NCBI RefSeq assembly: GCF_021183825.1 | Contig: NZ_CP089211.1 | Location: 3,633,501-3,697,500, forward strand | Source of the DNA: Sinomicrobium kalidii | GTDB lineage: Bacteria > Bacteroidota > Bacteroidia > Flavobacteriales > Flavobacteriaceae | Direction: 5' to 3' | DNA length: 64,000 nucleotides | Part shown: in pieces, positions 32,711 through 42,378 of the stretch | How positions within the stretch are numbered: the stretch's first letter is position 1 | How the letters are laid out: every line of letters begins with the position of its first letter | Notes under the pieces: generated by a model | Databases searched by the model: none | What the model was told of the DNA's origin: nothing | Seen by the model: the letters and a program-made list of their open reading frames with translations, nothing else | Program-made: the position numbers and the translations under genes

Positions 32711-32747
32711 AATCTCGCCGGGATCTGTGTTCCGGCGAGATTTTTTT
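32711..32747 (+). terminator. Strong plus-strand terminator with no plus-strand gene upstream
   Basis: AATCTCGCCGG (32711-32721) and CCGGCGAGATT (32732-32742) pair perfectly over 11 bp, followed by TTTTT. The T-tract is on the plus strand, yet the genes on both sides are on the minus strand. It may also help end murB, which stops 6 bp away, but in that direction the stem is followed by CTCC. See findings. Confidence 0.7.
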
Positions 32748-32752
32748 ATCGG

Positions 32753-33787
32753 TTAAAGTACATTTACTTCCGGTTCTATGGAGATGCCGAACTTTTCCCG
32801 TACGGTTTTCCGGATATCCTGTGCCAGTTGCCAGATTTCTTTTCCCGTAGCGTTTCCGTAGTTTACCAGCACAAGGGCCTGTTTGGCATGTATACCTGCC
32901 TCCCCGAAACGTTTGCCCTTAAATCCGCACTGTTCTATGAGCCATCCGGCCGGGATTTTTACTTCACTGCCGGAAACGGGATAACTGGGGATTTCAGGAT
33001 GTTGAAGTTTCAGTTTTTCGAAATCATGCGTGGAAATAACGGGGTTTTTAAAGAAACTGCCGGAATTACCGATCTTTTCGGGGTCGGGAAGTTTGCTTTG
33101 CCGGATGGAGATTACGGCATCAGAGACATCCCGGATGGAAGGGTGTTCGATTCCCAGTTCGTCCAGGCGGGAACGAATGGCCCCGTAACCGGTATGTATG
33201 CTGTGTTTGTTTTTGGTAAGGCGGACAGTAACATTGGTTATGATGTATTTTCCTTTCGCTTCCCTCTTGAATACCGAGTCCCGGTAACCAAAATCACAAT
33301 CCTGCAGGGTAAACTCTTTTATGTTCCCTGAAGAGACCTCTACAGCTTCACAAGCGGTAAAAACATCTTTTAATTCCACACCGTAAGCCCCGATATTCTG
33401 AATGGGCGCCGTGCCCGCATTGCCGGGAATCAGGGAAAGATTTTCCAGTCCCCCGTAGCCTTTCCCGAGGGTCCACAGCACAAATTCGTGCCAGTTTTCA
33501 CCGGCACCGACCCGAACAAACACGTGGTTTTCATCTTCACGTATCACCGAGATCCCCTTGATGCCCATGTGGATTACCAGGGCATTGATATCGCCGGTAA
33601 GCAGGATATTGCTTCCGCCACCGAGGATAAGCTTGTCCGGATACGCAGGTTCCCGGAGTACTTCCAGGAGTTCTTCGGTAGTTGAAACGGAAGTGAAGTA
33701 CCTGGCTTTTACATCAATGCCGAAAGTATTGTACTTTTTGAGCGATATGTTGTGCTGAATGTCCAATATTGTTTTGCGTTGGGTCAA
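32753..33787 (-). CDS. murB: UDP-N-acetylenolpyruvoylglucosamine reductase
   Basis: A 344-residue FAD enzyme of peptidoglycan synthesis that reduces the enolpyruvyl group to make UDP-N-acetylmuramic acid. The FAD-binding motif LGGGSNILLTGDI is present, with a family type I layout: the NLSLIPGNAGTAPIQNIGAYGVE segment and GYRDSVFKRE, then the catalytic Ser region (IGNSGSFFKNPV) and the C-terminal AGWLIEQCGFKGKRFGEAG. It is 10 bp after the aminotransferase on the same strand, so the two may share a transcript. Confidence 0.95.
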   Translation of the reverse strand: MTQRKTILDIQHNISLKKYNTFGIDVKARYFTSVSTTEELLEVLREPAYPDKLILGGGSNILLTGDINALVIHMGIKGISVIREDENHVFVRVGAGENWHEFVLWTLGKGYGGLENLSLIPGNAGTAPIQNIGAYGVELKDVFTACEAVEVSSGNIKEFTLQDCDFGYRDSVFKREAKGKYIITNVTVRLTKNKHSIHTGYGAIRSRLDELGIEHPSIRDVSDAVISIRQSKLPDPEKIGNSGSFFKNPVISTHDFEKLKLQHPEIPSYPVSGSEVKIPAGWLIEQCGFKGKRFGEAGIHAKQALVLVNYGNATGKEIWQLAQDIRKTVREKFGISIEPEVNVL

Positions 33788-33797
33788 TGCATTGCGT

Positions 33798-34991
33798 TTA
33801 GTTGTCCGGATACACTTTCAGTGCTTCTTTCAGGATGTTCACTGCGGTGATGAGGTCCTCTTTTTTCAGGACATAGGCAATGCGTACCTGGTTGGTGCCC
33901 ATTCCCGGGGTGGAATAAAACCCTGCGGCGGGGGCGACCATAACGGTTTCGTTGTTTACCTCAAAGCTTTCCAGCAGCCACCGGGCAAAATCGTCGGTGT
34001 TTTTCACAGGGAGTTCGGCAATACAGTAAAACGCCCCTTTGGGTTTGGCCACCCGTACACCATCTATCTTTTCCAGTTCGCTGACCAGGAGGTTTCTTCT
34101 TGAAACGTATTCCTTGCTGACCTCGTCAAAATAACTTTGCGGGGTTTCCAGTGCGGCTTCACTGGCTATTTGGGCGTAGGTCGGGGACGACAGTCTTGCC
34201 TGGGCAAATTTCAATACTGTAGTAATCACTTCCCTGTTCCGTGATACCAGACATCCGATCCGCGCCCCGCACATGCTGTAACGCTTGGAAACCGAATCTA
34301 TCATGATGGCGTGTTCTTCTATCCCTTCTTCACGCATTATGGAATAGTGTTCCACATCGTCATAGGCAAATTCCCGGTAGACCTCGTCTGCCAGGAGGAA
34401 AAGATTGTGTTTTTTCACCAGGTCGGCCAGTTTCCGGATCTCTTCTTCGGAATAAAGGTATCCCGTTGGGTTTCCGGGGTTACAGATAAGAATGGCCCGG
34501 GTTTTCGGGCTTATGAGCTTTTCAAACGCTTCTATGGGTGGAAGGGCGAAATTATTTTCTATGGAAGATACCACGGGAACCACTTTTACGCCCGATGCCG
34601 TGGCAAAACCGTTGTAATTGGCATAAAAAGGTTCGGGAATGATGATCTCATCTCCGTAGTCGGCAACGGTCCCCAGGGCAAACAACAGGGCTTCGGAACC
34701 TCCGGTAGTGACAATAATATCTTTGCCGCTGACATCCATTCCCTTACTGTTGTAATATGCAGCGATCTTTTCCCGGTATTGTTCCGAGCCTTCGCTCCTG
34801 GCATATTCCAGAATCTCTAAATTGTTGTTTTTTACGGCATCCAGAGCTACTTTAGGGGTCTTGATATCGGGCTGGCCGATATTGAGGTGATAGACTTTAC
34901 GACCGTTTTTCTTGGCTTCTTCGGCATAAGGCACCAATTTCCGTATGGGTGATTCCGGCATCTGCCTGCCTTTATCGGAGATTACTGGCAT
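33798..34991 (-). CDS. Class I pyridoxal-phosphate aminotransferase
   Basis: A 397-residue fold-type I aminotransferase resembling aspartate/aromatic aminotransferases. Visible sites are the LNIGQPDIKTP opening, TTGGSEALLFAL, YNGFATASG, the ICNPGNPTGYLY motif with its Asn, LADEVYREFAYDD, the PLP lysine in DSVSKRYSMCGARIG, and a C-terminal VRIAYVL with the substrate Arg. The substrate cannot be fixed from sequence alone. It is the first gene of a unit with murB and divergent from the PDZ-protease gene at 35205. Confidence 0.9.
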   Translation of the reverse strand: MPVISDKGRQMPESPIRKLVPYAEEAKKNGRKVYHLNIGQPDIKTPKVALDAVKNNNLEILEYARSEGSEQYREKIAAYYNSKGMDVSGKDIIVTTGGSEALLFALGTVADYGDEIIIPEPFYANYNGFATASGVKVVPVVSSIENNFALPPIEAFEKLISPKTRAILICNPGNPTGYLYSEEEIRKLADLVKKHNLFLLADEVYREFAYDDVEHYSIMREEGIEEHAIMIDSVSKRYSMCGARIGCLVSRNREVITTVLKFAQARLSSPTYAQIASEAALETPQSYFDEVSKEYVSRRNLLVSELEKIDGVRVAKPKGAFYCIAELPVKNTDDFARWLLESFEVNNETVMVAPAAGFYSTPGMGTNQVRIAYVLKKEDLITAVNILKEALKVYPDN

Positions 34992-35204
34992 AGTGTTCTT
35001 GTTATTTTAAATCCTTTAATACTATCTGAATACAAAAATTTTCACCTTCCTCATTTTACCGGAAGGCGGCAATGCAAATTTGCGAAATAATTTTGAGCCG
35101 CCTGTATATTACCTGCTATTCTGAATGAATAATTATTCATCTTCAATATTTAATAGTCTCTTAATACGTTATCATAAGACAAAACTTATACGTATATTAG
35201 TATT

Positions 35205-36560
35205 ATGCATTTTTTTAGGGGAAATATTATCAAAAACATAATTCCGGCTGTTTTTTTGACATTGTTTTTTTGTGTTTCTTCGCCGGCACAATCTTATTTT
35301 AACCTCTCGTCTTCCAGGGACTATCGTTCGGTGAGGTTTAAACTTATCAGCAATCTGATCGTACTGCCGGTAGAGATCAACGGGGTGGAATTGTCTTTTA
35401 TACTGGACACCGGGGTGAACAAACCGATATTGTTTGACCTTACCTCTGCCGATTCGCTGAAATTAAAGAATACGGAAGCCATTTATATAAGGGGACTGGG
35501 AGGCGGAGAGCCCATAAAAGCCTATAAGGCGAACAATAATGTGTTCCGGATTAAAAAGGATATAGTGAATTATAATGAGGATATATACCTGATCCTCGAC
35601 CAGGATATCAATTTCGCCCCCCGTCTCGGAGTTCCCATACACGGTATTATAGGTTTTGAGCTCTTTCGGGATTTTGTTGTGGAGATCAATTATTCGAGAA
35701 AAAAAATAAAATTTTACAGGCCCGGAACGTATAAACACAGAACATGCCGCAGGTGCCAGACGTTTCAGCTCGATCTTATTCATAACAAACCCTATCTCAG
35801 GGCTGCGGTGGACCTGAACGGAAGAAAGGACGTAGATGTTAAATTGCTTATTGATTCGGGGAGCAGTGATGCCCTGTGGTTGTTTAAAAAGGAAGAAGAA
35901 GGACTGGTCACACCCGAAAACCACTTTGCGGATTTTCTGGGCAGGGGGCTGAGCGGCAGTATTTACGGAAACAGGGCAAGAGTGGATAAGTTGAGTATAG
36001 GCCAGTTTGAGCTGGAAGAGGCCAAAGTGGCCTTTCCGGATTCCATTTCCATACAACACCTGCAGAATCTCAATGAAAGGGACGGCAGCCTCGGAGCGGA
36101 AGTGCTGAAACGGTTTAATATTGCGTTTGATTATAGTGAAGGGAAGATAACGCTCCGGCGTAACCGGTATTTCAAGGCTCCTTTTAAATACAATATGAGC
36201 GGTATTGAACTCCAGCACAACGGTATCCGGGTGGTCAGGGAACTGGAGTCGAACATAAGAAGGGGGAGGAGTGAGGACGCCCCGAGTGAAGGAGTGAAGA
36301 TACAATTGAACAGGTTTTTTAAATATTCGTTGCATCCGGCATTCGAAATTGCAGAGATCAGGGAAGGAAGCCCGGCCTGCCTGGCCGGATTACAAAAAGG
36401 AGATGTCATATTATCGGTAAACGGAAAGGCTACATTCCGGCGTTCCCTGCATGAAGTCACCGAAATGCTCAATGTCAAACCCGGAAAAAGGATACGGCTT
36501 GAGGTGGAAAGGAAAGGGAAAAACATGGAATTTCACTTTGAGCTCAAAAAGGTATTGTAA
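35205..36560 (+). CDS. Retropepsin-like aspartic protease with PDZ domain
   Basis: A 451-residue secreted protein with a signal peptide (about 1-29, cleaved near SPAQS). Two aspartic half-sites are visible: ILDTGVNKP (D68) and LIDSGSSDA (D217), each followed by hydrophobic-Gly strands (IHGIIGFELF near 147). A C-terminal PDZ domain (about 370-450: EIREGSPACLAGLQKGDVIL, then GKRIRLEVERKGK) could dock peptides. It also has a Cys pair (RTCRRCQTF near 180). It is separate from, but related in type to, the protease at 5380. It probably acts in the periplasm. Confidence 0.9.
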   Translation: MHFFRGNIIKNIIPAVFLTLFFCVSSPAQSYFNLSSSRDYRSVRFKLISNLIVLPVEINGVELSFILDTGVNKPILFDLTSADSLKLKNTEAIYIRGLGGGEPIKAYKANNNVFRIKKDIVNYNEDIYLILDQDINFAPRLGVPIHGIIGFELFRDFVVEINYSRKKIKFYRPGTYKHRTCRRCQTFQLDLIHNKPYLRAAVDLNGRKDVDVKLLIDSGSSDALWLFKKEEEGLVTPENHFADFLGRGLSGSIYGNRARVDKLSIGQFELEEAKVAFPDSISIQHLQNLNERDGSLGAEVLKRFNIAFDYSEGKITLRRNRYFKAPFKYNMSGIELQHNGIRVVRELESNIRRGRSEDAPSEGVKIQLNRFFKYSLHPAFEIAEIREGSPACLAGLQKGDVILSVNGKATFRRSLHEVTEMLNVKPGKRIRLEVERKGKNMEFHFELKKVL

Positions 36561-36600
36561 AACGAAACGTCAGGGAAGAAAAGTGCCTGATATAAAGTGA

Positions 36601-36627
36601 GAAAGCCCCCCGAAGCGGGGAGCTTTC
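36601..36627. terminator. Terminator between the convergent protease and DUF1573 genes
   Basis: GAAAGC plus a C-run (36601-36611) pairs with GGGGAGCTTTC (36617-36627) with one bulge. A T-rich tail follows on the minus strand (CTTTCTCACTTT). It is placed between stops at 36560 and 36655. Confidence 0.75.
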
Positions 36628-36654
36628 CAAAACATTCGTTTTTTCAGAGATCAA

Positions 36655-37041
36655 TTATTTACTGCTGTCTCCGAGTACCTTACCTTTAATCTTCAGGGCT
36701 ACCGTAGGCGTATCTGCATTGGAAGATACGGTTACGGTTTTCCGGATAGGACCTACCCTTTGTGTGTTATACTTTACCTCAATGGTTCCTTTTTTACCGG
36801 GTTGTACAGGCTCTGAAGTCCATTTCGGGACCGTACATCCGCAGGAACTGGAAACGTTGGAAATGACCAGAGGGGCATTTCCGGTATTGGTAAATTCAAA
36901 TACACGCAGGCCATCACTTCCTTTTGCGATTTCCCCGTAGTCTATGGTGTCTTCCTTAAAATCGATTTTCGCTACTTTTTCTTGTGCGTGTACGGCCAGG
37001 GCAAACGTACTCACAAACAGAAAGATTGCTAACTTTTTCAT
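36655..37041 (-). CDS. DUF1573 domain protein, exported
   Basis: A 128-residue protein with a signal peptide (MKKLAIFLFVSTFALAVHAQ) and one immunoglobulin-like DUF1573 domain. It shows IDYGEIAKGSDGLRVFEFTNTG, PLVISNVSSSCGCTVP and GTIEVKYNTQRVGPIRKTV. The SSCGCT motif is the hallmark. The family is common in Bacteroidota; its exact role is not established. It is divergent from valS. Confidence 0.9.
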   Translation of the reverse strand: MKKLAIFLFVSTFALAVHAQEKVAKIDFKEDTIDYGEIAKGSDGLRVFEFTNTGNAPLVISNVSSSCGCTVPKWTSEPVQPGKKGTIEVKYNTQRVGPIRKTVTVSSNADTPTVALKIKGKVLGDSSK

Positions 37042-37230
37042 AAGTTTTAAATTTGTGGTTGCTTATAAAAAACAACCTGTTTTTGTAACTTTTTAAGTTT
37101 GTAACAAGCGCTAAAATTAAACACTTTTTCCACTTCTGCAAAATTACATGTCTGTTTTTCCCTGCAAGACCGAACCCTTTTACAGTTGTTTTCTTTGTCT
37201 GCCGGGCTTTTATAATCTTACAGATATAAC

Positions 37231-37238
37231 TACTTTTG
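37231..37238 (+). promoter_or_regulatory. -7 promoter element for valS
   Basis: TACTTTTG matches TAnnTTTG and gives a leader of roughly 25 nt to the ATG at 37269. No TTG lies at 17-23 bp. Confidence 0.4.
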
Positions 37239-37268
37239 CCCAATCAAAGTCAAAAATCGTTCCAAAAC

Positions 37269-39905
37269 ATGAATATTCCATCAAGATACGATGCCGCTAA
37301 AGCAGAAGGCAAGTGGTATAATTACTGGACAGAGAACCGTTATTTTCATTCCGAACCGGACGACCGGGAGCCTTATACCATTGTCATTCCTCCTCCGAAT
37401 GTCACGGGTGTATTACACATGGGCCATATGCTCAACAATACCATACAGGATGTTTTAATACGCCGGGCACGCCTCAAGGGATATAATGCGTGCTGGGTAC
37501 CGGGAACGGACCATGCCTCGATAGCCACAGAAGCCAAAGTGGTGGCAAAACTGAAGGAAAAGGGAATTAAGAAATCCGATATCAGCAGGGAAGAATTTCT
37601 GGAACAGGCCTGGGAATGGACCAGGGAGCACGGCGGTATCATTTTGGAACAGTTAAAAAAACTCGGTGCTTCCTGTGATTGGGAACGAACAAAGTTTACG
37701 ATGGATGACGATATGTCAGCTTCGGTAATCAAGGTTTTTGTAGACTTGTTTAACAAAGGACTGATTTACAGAGGGTATCGTATGGTGAACTGGGACCCGG
37801 AGGCAAAGACCACGCTGTCTGATGAAGAGGTTATCCATGAAGAAAGGCAGGGACTGCTGTATTATCTGGCTTATCCCATAAAAGGAACGGACGAAAAGGT
37901 GATAATCGCAACGACGCGGCCCGAAACCATTTTGGGGGATACAGCCATTTGTATTAACCCGAATGACGAACGCTACAGCCACCTGAAAGGCAAAAAGGCC
38001 ATAGTGCCCGTATGCAACCGGGAAATCCCGATCATAGAGGATGAATATGTGGATATGGAGTTCGGTACGGGGTGCCTTAAGGTGACACCGGCTCATGATG
38101 TAAATGACAAAAACCTGGGAGACAAGCACAAACTCGAAGTTGTGGATATTTTTAATGATGATGCCACGCTTAATCATTATGGCCTGCACTACGAAGGTAA
38201 GGACCGTTTTGTTGTGCGAAAGGAAATCACCCGTGAGCTCGAAGAAAAAGGATATCTGGTAAGGACCGAGACACACGTGAACAAGGTAGGGACTTCCGAA
38301 CGGACCAGGGCCGTAATAGAACCGCGCCTTTCCGACCAGTGGTTTCTCAAAATGGAAGCACTTGTAAAACCTGCTTTGAAAGCAGTGCTTGAAGATGATG
38401 AAATCCGGTTGTTCCCCAAAAAGTTTGAGAATACTTACCGTCGCTGGATGGAAAATATAAGGGACTGGAACATTTCGAGACAATTGTGGTGGGGACAGCA
38501 GGTGCCTGCGTATTACTACGGAGCGGGAAAAGAAGACTTCGTGGTTGCGGAAGATGAGGCAACGGCACTGGAACTTGCCCGGGAAAAATCGGGGAACACA
38601 TCACTTTCCCCTGCCGACCTGACACAGGACCCGGATGTGCTGGATACGTGGTTCTCTTCCTGGTTGTGGCCCATAAGTGTTTTTGGAGGGGTGCTGGAAC
38701 CGGAAAACAAAGAGATACAATATTATTATCCTACGAATGACCTGGTAACAGGGCCGGATATCCTGTTTTTCTGGGTGGCCCGGATGATTATCGCGGGCTA
38801 CGAATACCGTGACGAAAAACCATTTACCAATGTTTACCTCACCGGATTGGTGCGCGACAGTCAGCGGAGAAAGATGTCCAAATCACTGGGCAATTCCCCC
38901 GATGCCCTTAAACTGATTTCCGATTACGGAGCGGATGGGGTTCGGGTTGGATTGCTACTGAGTGCAGCCGCGGGGAATGATCTCCTTTTTGACGAGGCGC
39001 TTTGCCAGCAGGGTAAAGGGTTTGCCAACAAAATATGGAATGCTTTCCGCCTGGTTAAGGGATGGGAAGTTTCGGATACGGCCAGACCCGAGAAAATTTC
39101 GGAAATTGCAACAGACTGGTACCGATCGAAATTAAGTCGGGTGCTGACTGAGATAGAAGACCATTATGCCAGGTATCGTATTTCTGATGCGCTTATGGCT
39201 ACCTATAAACTTATCTGGGATGATTTCTGCTCCTGGTACCTGGAAATGGTAAAACCGGCCTATGGGATGGCCATAAGCAGGGAAACCTACGAGAAGACGA
39301 TAGAACTGTTTGAAGCAAACCTCAAGATACTGCATCCTTTTATGCCTTTTCTTACCGAGGAAATATGGCAGCATATGGAAGACCGCACTCCGGAAGAGGC
39401 CCTGGTGATTGCCCGATGGCCGGAGCCCGGAGAGCCGGATGAGTCACTTCTCGACAGTTTTTCACTGGTTACTGAAGTAATATCGGGTATCCGTACGGTC
39501 AGAAAAGACAAGAATATATCGTTCAAGGAAGGGCTGGAGCTCTACACAGCGGAAACGGAGGAGAGTATCAGCGGTCTGGACACCGTGATTCGCAAACTGG
39601 GGAATATTACCGGGATACACTATGGCAAGGAAAAAACGGACGGTAGTGTGTCCTTCCGTGTCGGGGCATATGAATATTATATTCCGGTCAGCGGATCTGT
39701 GGATGTGGAAAGCGAAATCAAAAAGCTGAAAGAGGAACTGTCCTATACAGAAGGCTTCTTGAAATCGGTGAAAGCCAAGTTGTCCAATGAACGTTTTGTG
39801 AACAATGCCCCTGAAAAGGTGGTAGCGCTGGAAAGGCAGAAGGAAGCGGACGCCCTGGCCAAGATCAGGACTATTGAGGAAAGTTTGTCGAATTTACAGG
39901 GATAA
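37269..39905 (+). CDS. valS: Valyl-tRNA synthetase
   Basis: An 878-residue class I aminoacyl-tRNA synthetase that loads tRNA-Val. I start it at the ATG at 37269 ([20 protein letters not shown]), not at an upstream TTG. The HIGH-type motif is [13 protein letters not shown] (about 45) and the KMSKS-type is [13 protein letters not shown] (about 540). The editing domain is present ([17 protein letters not shown]), as are the anticodon-binding part (about 620 on) and the C-terminal coiled-coil arm ([23 protein letters not shown]). The length is normal. Confidence 0.97.
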   Translation: MNIPSRYDAAKAEGKWYNYWTENRYFHSEPDDREPYTIVIPPPNVTGVLHMGHMLNNTIQDVLIRRARLKGYNACWVPGTDHASIATEAKVVAKLKEKGIKKSDISREEFLEQAWEWTREHGGIILEQLKKLGASCDWERTKFTMDDDMSASVIKVFVDLFNKGLIYRGYRMVNWDPEAKTTLSDEEVIHEERQGLLYYLAYPIKGTDEKVIIATTRPETILGDTAICINPNDERYSHLKGKKAIVPVCNREIPIIEDEYVDMEFGTGCLKVTPAHDVNDKNLGDKHKLEVVDIFNDDATLNHYGLHYEGKDRFVVRKEITRELEEKGYLVRTETHVNKVGTSERTRAVIEPRLSDQWFLKMEALVKPALKAVLEDDEIRLFPKKFENTYRRWMENIRDWNISRQLWWGQQVPAYYYGAGKEDFVVAEDEATALELAREKSGNTSLSPADLTQDPDVLDTWFSSWLWPISVFGGVLEPENKEIQYYYPTNDLVTGPDILFFWVARMIIAGYEYRDEKPFTNVYLTGLVRDSQRRKMSKSLGNSPDALKLISDYGADGVRVGLLLSAAAGNDLLFDEALCQQGKGFANKIWNAFRLVKGWEVSDTARPEKISEIATDWYRSKLSRVLTEIEDHYARYRISDALMATYKLIWDDFCSWYLEMVKPAYGMAISRETYEKTIELFEANLKILHPFMPFLTEEIWQHMEDRTPEEALVIARWPEPGEPDESLLDSFSLVTEVISGIRTVRKDKNISFKEGLELYTAETEESISGLDTVIRKLGNITGIHYGKEKTDGSVSFRVGAYEYYIPVSGSVDVESEIKKLKEELSYTEGFLKSVKAKLSNERFVNNAPEKVVALERQKEADALAKIRTIEESLSNLQG

Positions 39906-40172
39906 AATAGGAAAACTCCCTCATCGCATGTTTACTTGTATTATACTTTGCGAATTTCGATTCTTGATGCTTTTTCATTTTTAACTTACTGATATATAGG
40001 TTTTTATTTTTGTTTTTTCATTTTTAACCAATTTAAATAAGGGGCAGGATGTCAAAAAAAGATGAAAAAAGTTATTAAATTTTGAGAAAACTGTATTACA
40101 TTCGCATTAACATTCGTATATTTAGGAAACAATATTTAAGAAAATTTTTTTACTAAACACTTGATTATGATT

Positions 40173-41468
40173 ATGAAAAAATTAATGTTTACATCACTGT
40201 TTGTAGGATTATTTGCTACCGGCATTACTGCGCAGGAGATGAATACTACCGAAGACTCGGGTACTACAGACGCCATGGCTCAGGACAATTTTAATAAATG
40301 GTCAATTGAAGTCAACGGAGGGGTTAATAAGCCGATGCGACCACTTGCTTCGGGATATTATACCAACACTCCCGATTTTCTCCACCTGGATCTTGGAGCA
40401 CGATATATGTTCAATGAAAAATTCGGTTTGAAACTTGACGTAGGGTACGACAAGTTCGAAGGTGACGAAGATTCCAACGATTTTGATACCAAGTATTACA
40501 GGGCAAGCTTACAAGGTGTTGCCAACCTGGGTAGGATCATGAACTGGGAAACATGGACCAGAACTTTTAACCTTCTGGGGCATGCCGGTGCAGGTTATTC
40601 ACAACTGCGTCCCGATCAGGGACCGATCTCTGACGATCATGACCAGATGATGAACTGGATTGCCGGTCTTACCGGACAGGTAAAACTCAGTGATCGTGTT
40701 GTGCTTAACGCTGATTTTACAACATTGGCACACAGCCGTCAGGACTGGACTTTTGACGGTAGCAAGAAAACCTCTACCCGTGGTTTTGACGGTATTATGT
40801 TCAATGCTACTGTAGGTGTTTCTTTCTACCTCGGAAAAGCAAAGCAACATGCTGACTGGTACCTGAGAGATAACGAAGCGCTTAATAACCTTGCGGTGCG
40901 TGTAGACGACATCGAAGGAATGCTTCAGGATACCGACAGAGACGGTGTGCCGGATTACCTGGACCAGGAGCCCAATACACCTACAGGAGTTTCTGTTGAC
41001 CGATATGGTAAAGCCAATGACCTGAACGAAAACGGTATTCCGGATGATCTGGAAAACTCACTTGATATGCGTTACGCTTCCAAAGAAAGCCTTGACGGTA
41101 TAGGTGGCGGTGGAGATCCGGTTAAAAAACTGATCGAAGACGGCTATGTAAATGTTTACTTCGGATTTGCGAGCAGCAAACCTGCAGTATACTCTTTCGA
41201 CGCTATCAACTACCTGATCAAGTATATGAACGAGAATCCTTCTGCAAAAGCCGAACTGCTCGGATATGCGGATGAGATCGGAGGCGAAAGTCAGTACAAT
41301 ACTTCACTCTCTGAAAGAAGAGCGAAAGCTGTATATGATATACTGGTTGCTTCCGGAGTTGGAGAATCAAGACTTTCTTACCAAGGTATGGGTGTAGATT
41401 CAAGTGTAGACAAAGGTTCTGCAAATGCTCGTCAGATCGTAAGAAGAGTTACCTTCAAATTGAAGTAA
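40173..41468 (+). CDS. OmpA-family outer-membrane protein
   Basis: A 431-residue protein started at 40173 (MKKLMFTSLFVGLFATGITAQ), a clean signal peptide; earlier in-frame starts exist. The N-terminal barrel (about 30-230) has KWSIEVNGGVNKP, FGLKLDVGYDKF and similar strands. It is followed by calcium-binding TSP3-like repeats (DTDRDGVPDYLD, DLNENGIPDDLE). The C-terminal OmpA domain (about 320-430, SAKAELLGYADEIG, YNTSLSERRAKAVYDIL) should bind peptidoglycan. This is probably a major structural protein. A terminator follows. Confidence 0.95.
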   Translation: MKKLMFTSLFVGLFATGITAQEMNTTEDSGTTDAMAQDNFNKWSIEVNGGVNKPMRPLASGYYTNTPDFLHLDLGARYMFNEKFGLKLDVGYDKFEGDEDSNDFDTKYYRASLQGVANLGRIMNWETWTRTFNLLGHAGAGYSQLRPDQGPISDDHDQMMNWIAGLTGQVKLSDRVVLNADFTTLAHSRQDWTFDGSKKTSTRGFDGIMFNATVGVSFYLGKAKQHADWYLRDNEALNNLAVRVDDIEGMLQDTDRDGVPDYLDQEPNTPTGVSVDRYGKANDLNENGIPDDLENSLDMRYASKESLDGIGGGGDPVKKLIEDGYVNVYFGFASSKPAVYSFDAINYLIKYMNENPSAKAELLGYADEIGGESQYNTSLSERRAKAVYDILVASGVGESRLSYQGMGVDSSVDKGSANARQIVRRVTFKLK

Positions 41469-41507
41469 CAGAACAGGATCTATCTCAAGAATAATTAATC
41501 AAAGTGA

Positions 41508-41546
41508 GCCCTCGGTATTTTTTTACCGGGGGCTTCTTGTTTTTTA
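41508..41546 (+). terminator. Terminator of the OmpA-family gene
   Basis: GCCCTCGGTA (41508-41517) pairs with TACCGGGGGC (41524-41533), one G-T wobble, with a T-rich loop, and is followed by TTCTTGTTTTTTA. Confidence 0.85.
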
Positions 41547-42089
41547 TAATAGTTTGATATGAGGATGTCTTTACAGATTCATTGTATTGTATATTCAAAA
41601 AGGTGGAGCGGAACGAAGAGCGCTATTCGTGTCTCTTGGTAAGAATCAAGATCATAAGGTTGTGGGGTGGAGTTGGATAGGAGATGTAAGACCTATGATT
41701 ATAAGATGCAGTTATTAAATCGTCAGATGGTACAGGAAGTTAGTCAGATATTGTTTTACCGGGATTTCAGCTATGTTGAAAATCTTTATGGTCTTTAAAA
41801 TGCTCTGGTGACAGTGAAAGCAAGCTGTAACCTGGAACTTGTCCATTATTCACGTTATTATTATACGTTACAGGTTACAATAATTTTTGCATAGTCCATA
41901 ACATTTGAGCGTGATCCTTAGTAAGTAGTAAAGGATAAGGATTGAAGTTAAATTGCAGGAATAATGCCCTGACGGTTCCTTTTGCTGTGTGCGGTTGTAT
42001 GGAATATGAAGGCCTTTATATGATCCTTTCTTATCCTCACGGTTATTCAGGGCGAAATTCCCTGCGGCTTTTAGATGCAGAAGTACTTT
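41547..42089. other. Gene-free stretch
   Basis: I find no gene or RNA gene in these 543 bp. An inverted repeat TGTAACCTG/CAGGTTACA (41826-41834 and 41871-41879) encloses a smaller ACGT/ACGT pair and is followed by AATAATTTTTG, which could be a terminator or a folded RNA. The sequence is without long open frames on either strand. Confidence 0.5.
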
Positions 42090-42353
42090 TTATTCGTTCT
42101 TGAGATAGGAATTTACCAGCGCTACATATTTTTCCTTGGCCTCCCTTTCATCTATGTTTCTGGCCTGAAAGAGGGCATTGGCTTTAAATGCATTGATAAG
42201 AGGCTTTCGGCTGCCCGGATTGTCGTAGTTCTTATTAGCTATTTTATAATAGGCATAAAGGCGTAACAGGAAGTCGGCGGGTAAAGGATCCGTATATTGG
42301 TTTACGAGCTCTACAGCCTCTTCAAAAGCCTTGTTTAACGCTTCTTCGGTCAT
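42090..42353 (-). CDS. Acyl-CoA-binding protein
   Basis: An 87-residue four-helix protein of the ACBP family, which binds long-chain acyl-CoA. Motifs are LNKAFEEAVELVNQY, LLRLYAYYKIANKNYD and the EREAKEKYVALVNSY helix. I choose the start at 42353 (MTEEALNKAFEE), as this is the family length and beginning; the frame extends to 42401 inside the psd gene. It is the last gene of the lipid block and fits with cdsA and psd. Confidence 0.85.
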   Translation of the reverse strand: MTEEALNKAFEEAVELVNQYTDPLPADFLLRLYAYYKIANKNYDNPGSRKPLINAFKANALFQARNIDEREAKEKYVALVNSYLKNE

Positions 42354-42378
42354 CTTACCTAAGTGTTGCAATACTTTG

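Noticed and set aside
32651-33331. Plus-strand open frame of 226 codons
   Set aside because: Mostly antisense to murB, and it runs through the terminator stem.
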